Shown here piece after piece: positions 41,932-50,180 of a DNA stretch of 64,000 bases. The stretch spans positions 1-64,000 of the forward strand of contig NZ_CADFEI010000013.1 of the NCBI RefSeq assembly GCF_902833225.1, in the 5' to 3' direction. This DNA is from Burkholderia sp. BCC1644. GTDB lineage: Bacteria > Pseudomonadota > Gammaproteobacteria > Burkholderiales > Burkholderiaceae. Position 1 is the stretch's first letter. Every line of letters starts with the position of its first letter. The notes beneath the pieces are model-generated. The model ran no database searches and was not told the origin of the DNA. It was given only the letters and a program-made list of their open reading frames with translations. Both the position numbers and the translations under genes were made by a program.

Positions 41932-43779
41932 ATGACGCCTGATCCGGTCAGCCGTCTTTCCCGCGCGCCGCTCCGCGTGCTGGTGGTCGACGACATCGAT
42001 ACGAGCCGCGCGGCGCTCGCGGAACTCGTCCGCCAGGCTGGCCATGTACCGCTCGAAGCATCGAGCGGCGCCCAGGCGCTCTCGCTCAGCCGCGTCGAAG
42101 CGGTCGATCTCGTCTTGCTCGATCTGCTCATGCCGGACATGGACGGCTTCGAGGCCACACGCGTGCTGCGCGCGTCGCGCCGGGGCGCGTGGCTGCCGAT
42201 CGTCGTGATGTCGTCGATGCAGGGCGACGACCTGTTCGTCCGCGCGATCCGCTGCGGCGCCGACGACTACCTGCTCAAGCCCGTCGATCCCGCGCTCCTC
42301 GACGCGAAGATCCGCAACCTCGGCCGCGTGCTCGACCTGCAGAGCCGGCTCGCCGAACTGGCCGCGCACAACCGCGAACTGTTCGATCATGTCGAGGACG
42401 CCGTGCTGACGGTCGATCGCGACGACCGTATTCGCGACGCCAACGCGGCCGCGTGCGCGCTGCTCGGCATCGATGCGCTGCCGCCTGACGGTTTGCCGCT
42501 TGCCGCGCTCGGCGCGCCCGTGCACGGCGAAGCGTGGCGGCTGGACGAGCGGCGTTCGATCCACGAGATCGACGCCAGGCGGCCCGACGGCACGATCTTC
42601 CCGGCCGAAGTGCGCATCAGCCGCTGGCGCCACGACACGGCCGGCCGCGTGTCGGTGCTGATTCGCGATCTCACCGAACAGCGCCGGCTCGAGCGCCTGA
42701 AGGACGAATTCCTGAGCACCGTGAGCCACGAGCTGCGCACGCCGCTGACATCGGTATCCGGCGCGATCGATCTGCTCGTGGCGGGCGCGGCGGGCGAGCT
42801 GCCCGCCGCCGCGCAAAAGCTGCTCGATGTCGCGAAACGCAACGGCGAGCGGCTGGGGCGGCTGATCGACGACGTGCTGGACGTCGCGAAGCTCGAGGCC
42901 GACCGCGTGACGCTGCAACTGAACGTGCACGTGCTCGACACGCTGCTCGACGAGGCCGTCGCCGCCAATCTCGACTATGCGCGCCGCTTCGGCATCGCGA
43001 TCGAACGGATCGGTTGCGCTGCCGGCGCCACCGTGCGAGTCGACGCCGACCGCTTCCTGCAGGTGATGGCGAACCTGCTGTCGAATGCGATCAAGCATTC
43101 GCCAGCAGGCGCATGCGTCGACATCCGGACCGAAGTGTCGGCCGATCGCGTGCGGATCGCCGTCCGCGATCGCGGGCAAGGCGTGCCGGACGCCTTTCGC
43201 GCACGGATCTTCGAGAAATTCTCGCAGGCAGACGACACCGATCGCCGCGTCGGAACCGGTACCGGCCTCGGCCTGCACATCACTCGGGTACTGATCGAAC
43301 GGATGCAGGGGCAGGTCGGGCTGACGTCCTCCATGGGGCGCGGCGCCGAATTCCACATCGATCTGCCGCGTTGCGATGCCGACGGACAGGCCGCCCCGAT
43401 GCGTCGTACCGCACCGCGCGTCGTCGTGATCGATCGCGACGCGGCCGCCCGCTCGCGGCTCGGCATCCTGTTGTCGCCCCATTACGAGATCGTGCTGGCC
43501 CGCACGCTCGACGATGCGGCGCTGCCGCGACCGGACGGGCCGGCTCCGGCGCTCGTGATCTGCGATCCGGAGGGCGCGGGCACCACGCTTCACACGGTTG
43601 CCGCGCGCCTGTCGGCCCTCGCGGGCCCGGCCCCCGTGCTGCTTTATACCGACGCGGTGGCGGCCGCCCAGGCGCACGCGCTCACGTTCGCGCATCTCGC
43701 CAAGCGCGATGCCGACAACGATACGCTGCTGACGGCGATCGGCCATGCAATCGGCTGGAACGGAGGTGCGTCCCGATGA
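41932..43779 (+). CDS. Hybrid histidine kinase, REC-PAS-HisKA-HATPase-REC
   Basis: 615 residues, no membrane segment. Receiver 1-130 (VLVVDDIDTSR, Asp in VLLDLLMPDMDG, Lys in YLLKPVD), PAS about 145-250, HisKA STVSHELRTPLTSVSG, HATPase NLLSNAIKHS, DRGQGV, GTGLGLH. A second, reduced receiver-like end follows (VVVIDRDAAAR, ALVICDPEG). It is a cytoplasmic signal integrator at the centre of the exopolysaccharide locus. ATG 41932 follows GGAAGACACCC. It is coupled by ATGA overlap to the next receiver. A CATAAT sequence at 41847 may be its -10 element. Confidence 0.92.
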   Translation: MTPDPVSRLSRAPLRVLVVDDIDTSRAALAELVRQAGHVPLEASSGAQALSLSRVEAVDLVLLDLLMPDMDGFEATRVLRASRRGAWLPIVVMSSMQGDDLFVRAIRCGADDYLLKPVDPALLDAKIRNLGRVLDLQSRLAELAAHNRELFDHVEDAVLTVDRDDRIRDANAAACALLGIDALPPDGLPLAALGAPVHGEAWRLDERRSIHEIDARRPDGTIFPAEVRISRWRHDTAGRVSVLIRDLTEQRRLERLKDEFLSTVSHELRTPLTSVSGAIDLLVAGAAGELPAAAQKLLDVAKRNGERLGRLIDDVLDVAKLEADRVTLQLNVHVLDTLLDEAVAANLDYARRFGIAIERIGCAAGATVRVDADRFLQVMANLLSNAIKHSPAGACVDIRTEVSADRVRIAVRDRGQGVPDAFRARIFEKFSQADDTDRRVGTGTGLGLHITRVLIERMQGQVGLTSSMGRGAEFHIDLPRCDADGQAAPMRRTAPRVVVIDRDAAARSRLGILLSPHYEIVLARTLDDAALPRPDGPAPALVICDPEGAGTTLHTVAARLSALAGPAPVLLYTDAVAAAQAHALTFAHLAKRDADNDTLLTAIGHAIGWNGGASR

Positions 43780-44183
43780 ACGACTCGCTGCAGCGAATCC
43801 TGTGCGCGGAGGACGATCCGGATATCCGAACCATCCTCGATTTCAGTCTGTCGACCGTCGGGGGGTATGAACTCTGCCTGTGCGCGGACGGCACCGAGGC
43901 GCTCGAACAGGCCGATGCGTTTGCCCCCGACCTCGTTCTCCTCGACGTCATGATGCCGAGACTCGGCGGGCCGGAAACCATGCGTGCGTTGCGCGAACGC
44001 CCGGCGCTGCGCGACACGCCGATCGTGCTGATGTCGGCCCGCGCGCTGCCGGACGAGATCGAGGCCCTGCTCGCGCATGGCGCCACCGGCGTGATCGTGA
44101 AGCCGTTCGATCCGGTCGCGCTGCCGGAGAACCTGAAGATCTACTGGAACTACGCGCATGACAAGCCGGCCCACGACGCCTGA
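43776..44183 (+). CDS. Stand-alone response regulator receiver
   Basis: 135 residues, one receiver: ILCAEDDPDIR, phosphoacceptor Asp in LVLLDVMMPRLGG, and VIVKPFDP. No output domain, so it works as a shuttle like CheY or Spo0F. The ATG overlaps the kinase stop (ATGA at 43776-43779). It overlaps the next gene (Hpt) by 26 bases. Confidence 0.93.
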   Translation: MNDSLQRILCAEDDPDIRTILDFSLSTVGGYELCLCADGTEALEQADAFAPDLVLLDVMMPRLGGPETMRALRERPALRDTPIVLMSARALPDEIEALLAHGATGVIVKPFDPVALPENLKIYWNYAHDKPAHDA

Positions 44184-44550
44184 CGGCGAAGAAGGCCGGT
44201 TCGCCGACAGGTTTGCGTCCCTGAAACGCAACTTCGCGCTTGGCCTCGCCGGGCGTCGCGACGAGCTGGCAGCGGGCTGGCAAGCCTGGGCGGCCTGCTC
44301 CGCGGCCGACCCACCTGACGCACCTGACACTCCGCGCGCCGCCGCCGCGCGCGCAGCGCTGGCCGCCGGCCTCCACCGGCTTGCCGGCGCCGCGGGCGCA
44401 TACGGCTTCGATGCGCTGGGCAGGCAGGCCCGCGACCTCGAACGGCAGGTGGATTCCCCGGATGCCGTGCCCGCCCCGCTCGCGGCGCCGTTTGCCGCGT
44501 TGCAGCACGAACTGGCCACCATTGCCGGCGCCACCGCCGGCGCATCCTGA
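44158..44550 (+). CDS. Hpt (histidine phosphotransfer) domain protein
   Basis: 130 residues, four-helix Hpt type with the phospho-His in GLHRLAGAAGAYGF and the helical DALGRQARDLERQV segment. It would carry phosphate between the receiver at 43776 and a further receiver such as the OmpR-type regulator at 63266 (inference). It overlaps the previous gene by 26 bases, indicating coupled translation. Alanine-rich sequence makes alignment soft, but position and motif agree. Confidence 0.8.
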   Translation: MTSRPTTPDGEEGRFADRFASLKRNFALGLAGRRDELAAGWQAWAACSAADPPDAPDTPRAAAARAALAAGLHRLAGAAGAYGFDALGRQARDLERQVDSPDAVPAPLAAPFAALQHELATIAGATAGAS

Positions 44551-44580
44551 TCCCCCGGTTTTCCCCCGTTCGTCGTTCAG

Positions 44581-44624
44581 TTCACATTCCGGTGACACTG
44601 TCGGCGCCGAGCTGGCGTCAAATG
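44581..44624 (+). promoter_or_regulatory. Shared exopolysaccharide promoter, variant copy D
   Basis: TTCACATTCCGGTGAC contains TCAC-ATTCCG-GTGA (perfect 4-6-4 dyad). Exactly 33 bases separate TTCAC from CAAATG (44619-44624). Downstream GGCGTCAAATGG resembles copy B (GGCGTTCAAATGG). It lies ahead of the STAS and Wzc-like genes. Confidence 0.45.
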
Positions 44625-44669
44625 GGTGCGTCGAATCCGTCCGCACCATCGTCGAACCAGGGAGGCCCC

Positions 44670-45008
44670 ATGGAACTGATCGCGACCCACGACCCGTCCG
44701 GAACGTTGCTCGTCCGCCTGAACGAGGCCCACCTCGATGCCGGCAACGTGAAGGACTTCCGCGAAGCCATCGCGCCCTGGCTGGAACGCCACGGCCACAT
44801 CGTGTTCGACATGTCGGTGCTGCGGTTCGTCGACAGCTCCGGCCTCGGCGCGCTGATCGCGTGCCAGCGTCAGGTGCATCGGCAGCGCGGCGACTTCAAG
44901 CTGTGCGCGATGTCCAGGCCGGTCTGCGCGCTGTTCGAGCTGATGCGCATGCATCGCGTGTTCAGCATCCACGAAACGCGCGAAGAAGCCGTACGCGCGT
45001 TCGCCTGA
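44670..45008 (+). CDS. STAS-domain protein in the exopolysaccharide locus
   Basis: 112 residues, a single STAS domain with VDSSGLGALIACQ (phosphorylatable Ser). It resembles the STAS protein at 35337 in length and in its RM(D/H)RVF ending. GGAGG is perfectly placed before ATG 44670. It is 16 bases upstream of the Wzc-like gene and probably cotranscribed. No partner kinase is next to it; the RsbW-like protein at 34823 is the only candidate in the window. Confidence 0.91.
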   Translation: MELIATHDPSGTLLVRLNEAHLDAGNVKDFREAIAPWLERHGHIVFDMSVLRFVDSSGLGALIACQRQVHRQRGDFKLCAMSRPVCALFELMRMHRVFSIHETREEAVRAFA

Positions 45009-45024
45009 CGCCGGGGTGGCCGTC

Positions 45025-47172
45025 ATGTCCGATACCCTTCCCGGCCCCGGCATCAAGCCGCTCGTCAGCCTGCGCGCGCATCCGCGCATTGCGGCGTGCG
45101 TCGTGATCGCCGTCGTGTTGCTCGGCATGCCGCTCGCATGGGTCAAGGGGACGGCCCGCTACCACGCGGAAGCGACCGTACAGGTTGCCCCTCGCTTCAT
45201 GAAGAACCTGAGCGAGGATCAGGAGCTCGTCTTCGAATCGAATTCGCAGTACCGGCAGTTCGTCCAGCAGCAGGTCCAGACGGTGCGCCGCTACGACATC
45301 GTGCAGCGCGCGCTTGCCGCGCCGGCCGTGCGCGCGTTGTGGAGTCGCCCGGGCGAGCCGGACCGGCACGCGATCGAACGGCTCCAGACCGCACTCGTCG
45401 TGCAGCCGGTTCCCGATACCTACCTGATCCGCATCGCACTCGACGGCACGAAGCCCGCGGGCCTTGCCGAGATCGTCAATGCGGTTACGCAGGCGTATCT
45501 CGACACCGCGCACGACGAACAGCTGTACGCGGCGGACGAACGCACCGTCACGCTCAAGCAACGCGAGGACGAGCTGCTGTCGCAGATCACCACCCTGTCG
45601 GCGAACCGGGACGCGATCGCACGCGACCTGAACCTGACGAGCTTCGCGGACAACGTGACCAATCCGTTCGACAAGCTGATCGCGGACCAGCGGCATGCGC
45701 TCGAGGACGCGATGCAGCAGCGCATCGCGGCGGACGCCGCGCTCGACGCGTTCCGCAAGCGCGGCGATACCGGCATCAACGTGCGTTCCGTGCTGGAAAA
45801 CGTGTTGAACGACCCGGGGCTGAACAGCCTGAAATCGAATCTGTACAAGCGCGAAGGCGACCTGACGACGCAGATGTCCGGCCTGCGGCCCGACCATCCC
45901 GCGTACACGGCGGCCCGGCAGGAACTCGCGGAGATCACGCAGACCGTCAATACGCAGGATGCGCGTGTCGAAGCGCGGGTGCGGTCCAACGTCGACGCGC
46001 GCCTCGCGGGCACGGCCGATCAGGCGCATCAGGTGGAAACCGGTCTCGCGCGGGAACTGACGGCGCTCGAGGCGCGTTCGGCCGATTACGCGCGCCTGTT
46101 CCAGCAGGCGCACACGCTGACCGGCGATATCGACCGCGCGCGCAAGGAACTCGACCAGATCCGCGACCGCGCGGACTTCCTGCGGATGGAGTCGGGCGCC
46201 CCCGGCTTCGTGCGCGGCGTCAGCAAGGCGTTGCCGGCGGTCGAACCCTACGGCCCGGGTCGCAAGAAGATGATGTTGATGGCGCTGCTGGCCGCCGTCG
46301 CGCTGGGGGCGATCGTCCCGCTCGCGGTCGATCTCGCCGACCGCCGCGTGCGGACCGTCAACGTCGCCCAGTCGCTGATGGGCATTCCGCCCGCCGGCTG
46401 GCAGATCGACCGGCGCGACTCGGCCAGCCACCTGTTCGCACTCGACCAGGACCGCCGGCTGGCGAGCGCCCTGATGAGGTTCAACGGGCGCAACGGGAAA
46501 TCGGTGTTCGGCTTCACGGGCGTCAAGCCGTCGGCCGGCACGACCACGTTGCTGCTCGGGGTGGCCGACGCGCTGCGCCAGCTCGGTTCCCGCGTGCTGA
46601 TCGTTGAGGCCAACGCGTTCCGGCCCGATGCGCGTTTCGGCGGCGCACCGGCCGGGCTGGCCGATGTGCTGGCCGGGCGGGCGCCGCGCGACGCGGCGGT
46701 GACCACCGACGGTGCGCTTCCGCCCCACGTCGCGTTCTGCCGTCATACCGCGACCGCGCACGACGGCGCGTCGTCCGAGGGGCTGACGCGCCTCGATCGC
46801 CTGGCCGAATGCCTGGCCGCATGGGCGGCCGACTACGACTTCGTGCTCGTCGACATGCCCCCGCTGCTCGTGTCGGCCGATACCGAACTGCTGTTGTCGC
46901 GCATCGCCCACGTGATGGTCGTGCTCGAGGCCGGCGCGACCACACGCGGCGAGGTGGCGCGCGCGCGGCGCATGCTGCAGACGATCGATCCCGATGCCGT
47001 CGGTTTCGTGCTGAACCGGGTCCGTCCGTTCAACGGCGGCGGTTATCTGCGGGAGAACCTCGTCGAATTCCTGACGCGCCGCAAGCACCGCGACGTGATG
47101 ACGGCGGGCCAGTGGCAGCTCTGGCTCGGCCGCATGCAGGTGCTGTTGCTCAGGAAGCTTCGCGCCCGCTGA
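45025..47172 (+). CDS. Wzc/GumC-like chain-length protein with degenerate tyrosine-kinase domain
   Basis: 715 residues. Helix about 26-45, a long periplasmic Wzz-type coiled coil (about 50-400), second helix about 415-435, then a CpsD/BY-kinase-like domain. The nucleotide loop reads GVKPSAGTTTLLLG, without the GKS/T lysine; Walker A' reads VLIVEANAFRP instead of the usual LLIDADxRxP. Walker B (FVLVDMPPLL) is intact. The C-terminus has no tyrosine cluster. It should still set chain length and bind Wza but is probably not an active kinase. ATG 45025 follows GGGGTGG; a GTG at 45016 is the alternative. Confidence 0.9.
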   Translation: MSDTLPGPGIKPLVSLRAHPRIAACVVIAVVLLGMPLAWVKGTARYHAEATVQVAPRFMKNLSEDQELVFESNSQYRQFVQQQVQTVRRYDIVQRALAAPAVRALWSRPGEPDRHAIERLQTALVVQPVPDTYLIRIALDGTKPAGLAEIVNAVTQAYLDTAHDEQLYAADERTVTLKQREDELLSQITTLSANRDAIARDLNLTSFADNVTNPFDKLIADQRHALEDAMQQRIAADAALDAFRKRGDTGINVRSVLENVLNDPGLNSLKSNLYKREGDLTTQMSGLRPDHPAYTAARQELAEITQTVNTQDARVEARVRSNVDARLAGTADQAHQVETGLARELTALEARSADYARLFQQAHTLTGDIDRARKELDQIRDRADFLRMESGAPGFVRGVSKALPAVEPYGPGRKKMMLMALLAAVALGAIVPLAVDLADRRVRTVNVAQSLMGIPPAGWQIDRRDSASHLFALDQDRRLASALMRFNGRNGKSVFGFTGVKPSAGTTTLLLGVADALRQLGSRVLIVEANAFRPDARFGGAPAGLADVLAGRAPRDAAVTTDGALPPHVAFCRHTATAHDGASSEGLTRLDRLAECLAAWAADYDFVLVDMPPLLVSADTELLLSRIAHVMVVLEAGATTRGEVARARRMLQTIDPDAVGFVLNRVRPFNGGGYLRENLVEFLTRRKHRDVMTAGQWQLWLGRMQVLLLRKLRAR

Positions 47173-47223
47173 TCTGCGCGGCACACGTCATATTCCGGGA
47201 GGGCGTCGCGTGACGCAAACGAC

Positions 47224-47949
47224 ATGAACCTGCTGGCGAATTTCGATCGCATCTACATCATCAATTTGCGTACGCGCACCGATCGCCGCCGCCAGATCGT
47301 CCGCGAGCTCGCGCGTGCCGGTTTTGCACACGACGACGCGCGCATCCGCTTTTTCGACGCGATCTGCCCGGACGTGCCGGACGGTTTCCCGGGCATCGGT
47401 GCGCGAGGGTGCTACCTGAGCCACCTGGGCGTGTTGCGTGAAGCACGCGATGCGGGGCTGGCCAACGTGCTGGTGCTCGAGGACGACGCCGTGTTCGAAC
47501 CGGCGCTCGAGCGGTGCGGCGCGGCGATGGTCGACACGTTGCGGCTGGGCGCGTGGGATTTCGCGTATGTCGGCCATGTCGAGACCTGTGGCGTCGACGT
47601 GCCGGGCTGGCATCGCACGGACCGGCCGCTCGTGTGCGCGCATTGTTATGCCGTCAACGGGCCGGCGCTCGCCCCGCTCGTCGCCTTTCTCGAGGCCTGC
47701 GTCGCGCGCGCGCCCGGCGATCCGCTCGGCGGGCCGATGCACGTGGACGGCGCGCTGTCGATGTTCCGTGCGGCGCGCGCCGGATGCCGGACGCTGCTCG
47801 CCGTGCCGTCGCTCGCGCGGCAGCGCAGCTCGCGCAGCGACATCGCGACCGGCCGCTGGTTCGACCGGGCCGGACCGCTGCGCGGCGTCGTCGCGGGCGC
47901 GCGCTGCCTGAAGGAGTGGCTGTGGCACCGCCGGCACGCGTCGTCCTGA
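47224..47949 (+). CDS. GT25-family glycosyltransferase
   Basis: 241 residues of the LPS galactosyltransferase-type GT25 family: IYIINLRTRTDRRRQI at the start, GCYLSHLGVLREA, and the metal-binding VLVLEDDAVFE. It would add one sugar to the repeat unit in the cytoplasm. ATG 47224 has GGGAGG about 20 bases upstream and only weak sequence nearer. The last 28 bases overlap the next gene. Confidence 0.88.
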   Translation: MNLLANFDRIYIINLRTRTDRRRQIVRELARAGFAHDDARIRFFDAICPDVPDGFPGIGARGCYLSHLGVLREARDAGLANVLVLEDDAVFEPALERCGAAMVDTLRLGAWDFAYVGHVETCGVDVPGWHRTDRPLVCAHCYAVNGPALAPLVAFLEACVARAPGDPLGGPMHVDGALSMFRAARAGCRTLLAVPSLARQRSSRSDIATGRWFDRAGPLRGVVAGARCLKEWLWHRRHASS

Positions 47950-50099
47950 ACCGGCTGCTGGGCGGCATCGCGGCGGGCCTGGCGATCGCGGCGATCGGCG
48001 CATCGCCGGGCGCGGTGCCGCTGCCCATGCAAGCGGATGCGCGGCTCGACCCGGGCGCGGTCGTGGCGACGCACGTACCGCGTTACGGCGTCAATCTCGG
48101 CAGCTGGACGACCTGGGGCGCCGAGCAATTGAGCGCGCACATCGTCAAGAATCCCGGGCTTCAGCCCGGGATCGATCGCGCGCTTCTGGTCGTCGCGACC
48201 ATCGGCGACGACGGCATCGGCGACGACGCCCCATGGGCGGCCCGGCCGCCGGGCGCGTGGGACGGCGCACGCTTCGCTATCCTGACCGGTGCGAGCCGGG
48301 GCGCATCGGGTGTCGTGTCCGACCCGCCGCCCGCCGCCGGCGGCACGCGCGCGCCGCTCGGCCTCACGCCGCGTCCGGCCGGACTGGCGCGCGGCGACGT
48401 GATCGCGCTGACCCGCGACGCGGCCGGCACGCTTCCGCTCTGGTGGCAGGCCGGAGACGTGCGTCCCGCGGCCGGTGCCGGGCCGGCCGGCGGCCCGGCG
48501 GCCGTACTCGACGGCACGCGCGGCGTCGCTGCGCTGCGCCAGTATTTCGACATGCTCGGGCCGCGCGCCGGCAAGCTCCTGCCGCTCGACGGACGCTGGA
48601 GGATGACTTTTCAGGTCCGCGCACTGCGCGGCGCGCCCACACTGCACGCGGGTTTCGGCCGCGACCGTGCGCGCCTGCTGGTCGACCGCACGATTGCGCC
48701 GGGGCCGGCCTGGCAAACCGTAACGATCGATTTCGACGGGGCCGACCCCGGGCCCGCGGGCCCCGTCACGCTGTCGCTCGAAGCCGCGGGCGGCGTGCTC
48801 GAGCTGGCCGCGATCGACGTCGAGGATCGCGATCCGGGCGCCGGCGGTTTTCGCCGGGCTGTGGTCGACACGTTGAAGGCGTTGCACCCGGGTTACCTGC
48901 GCGACTGGCAAGGGCAGCTCGCGGACACGGCGGCAAATCGTTTCGCCGCACCGTTCGACCGGCGGCCGACGCGCTACCGGCCCGGCGACGCGGAATGGCA
49001 GTACGGTTATGGCACGGCCGACCTGTTCGCGCTCTGCGCGGCGGTGGGCGCCCGGCCGTGGCTGGTGCTGCCGACCACGCTCGACGACGCCGAGGCCGCC
49101 GACATCGGGCGACGGCTCGGCCGGCTCGCGCAGGCGTACGGCATCGATGAAACCGTCATCGAATTCGGCAACGAGAACTGGAACGCGATGTTCCGCCCCG
49201 CGGGCATCATGAATCCGGACAGCCTCGCCGAACGGGCCGACCGCGTGTTCGGCCTGATTCGCGAGGCGGCCGGCACGGCCCGGCTGCATCGGGTCGTGGG
49301 CGCGCAATACGCGAACCCGGGCGCGGTGGAGCGGCTCGGCGCGCGCCTACGTGAGGCGGACGGCGTCGCCGTCGCACCGTATTTCCTCTACCGCCTGTCC
49401 GCCGCCCAGTCCGGCGATGCGGCGCTCGACGGCCTGCTCGACGGCGATCGCGACGCGCTGGCCGAGGTCGCCGCGCGCCTGCGGCGCGCCGGCAAGCAAA
49501 TGGACGTCTACGAGGTCAATTTCCATACGACGCTCGGCGACGCACCGGCGGCCGCGCGCGCCGACCTGCTGGCGCGGGGGGCGGCCGGCACGGCGCTGGC
49601 CGCGCGGCTCGTCGCGGCGACGCTTGCCGGCAGCCGCCGGCAGGCGGTCTACAGTCTCACGGGCTTCGACACGCGGATCGCACGCCCGGCCGCCGGTTCC
49701 CGCGATGCGCTGATTCCGCTGTGGGGCATTACCCGCGATCTGGCCGGCTCCGCGCACTGGCGGCCGACCGGTACCGCGCTCGCGATGCTCAACGACGTCG
49801 CGGGCGGAACCGTTCACGAGATGACGTGTACCGGCGCGGAATGCGGCACGTTGCTCGCCGCGGGTTTCGACGACGACCGGATCGCGGTCGTCTCGCGTGC
49901 AGCGCGGCCCATGCGCGTGACCGTGCCGTGTCACGGCAGGCCCTCGCTCACGATGCGCGTGCTCGACGACACGGCGCCGCAGTCGGTTGCGCCGCGTCCG
50001 GCGACGCTTGCGTGCCGCGCGGATCGTGCGATGGCGACGCTGCCGCCCCGCAGCCTGACGACCGTCCAGGCCGGCGATACCGATCCGGCCGACCGTTGA
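47922..50099 (+). CDS. Secreted or anchored glycoside hydrolase-like protein (clan GH-A type)
   Basis: 725 residues from GTG 47922 (AAGGAG 5 bases upstream, inside the end of the GT25 gene). A hydrophobic N-terminus (LLGGIAAGLAIAAIG) suggests export or anchoring. IEFGNENWNAMF resembles the GNE acid/base motif of arabinofuranosidase-like TIM barrels, and MDVYEVNFHTT could hold the second glutamate. The N-terminal 300 residues look beta-rich. It may trim or release exopolysaccharide in the periplasm or outside. The enzyme family is inferred from motifs only. Confidence 0.72.
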   Translation: MAPPARVVLNRLLGGIAAGLAIAAIGASPGAVPLPMQADARLDPGAVVATHVPRYGVNLGSWTTWGAEQLSAHIVKNPGLQPGIDRALLVVATIGDDGIGDDAPWAARPPGAWDGARFAILTGASRGASGVVSDPPPAAGGTRAPLGLTPRPAGLARGDVIALTRDAAGTLPLWWQAGDVRPAAGAGPAGGPAAVLDGTRGVAALRQYFDMLGPRAGKLLPLDGRWRMTFQVRALRGAPTLHAGFGRDRARLLVDRTIAPGPAWQTVTIDFDGADPGPAGPVTLSLEAAGGVLELAAIDVEDRDPGAGGFRRAVVDTLKALHPGYLRDWQGQLADTAANRFAAPFDRRPTRYRPGDAEWQYGYGTADLFALCAAVGARPWLVLPTTLDDAEAADIGRRLGRLAQAYGIDETVIEFGNENWNAMFRPAGIMNPDSLAERADRVFGLIREAAGTARLHRVVGAQYANPGAVERLGARLREADGVAVAPYFLYRLSAAQSGDAALDGLLDGDRDALAEVAARLRRAGKQMDVYEVNFHTTLGDAPAAARADLLARGAAGTALAARLVAATLAGSRRQAVYSLTGFDTRIARPAAGSRDALIPLWGITRDLAGSAHWRPTGTALAMLNDVAGGTVHEMTCTGAECGTLLAAGFDDDRIAVVSRAARPMRVTVPCHGRPSLTMRVLDDTAPQSVAPRPATLACRADRAMATLPPRSLTTVQAGDTDPADR

Positions 50100-50113
50100 G
50101 TTGAACGCAACAG

Positions 50114-50140
50114 GGCGCCGGGCCCGGGCGCACGGGCGCC
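50114..50140. terminator. GC-rich hairpin between convergent genes
   Basis: GGCGCC at 50114-50119 can pair with GGCGCC at 50135-50140, or GCGCC with GGCGC at closer range. It lies 15 bases after the hydrolase stop and 41 bases before the convergent polymerase end. Weak evidence, no T-run. Confidence 0.3.
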
Positions 50141-50180
50141 GCTTCCGTGCAGGCGTGCGGACGTGCACGCGCCGACGTGC

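Noticed and set aside
41560..43746. 728-codon minus-strand open frame opposite the hybrid kinase
   Set aside because: Composition (Arg/His/Asp-rich, no motifs) is that of a shadow frame; the plus-strand kinase has complete catalytic motifs.
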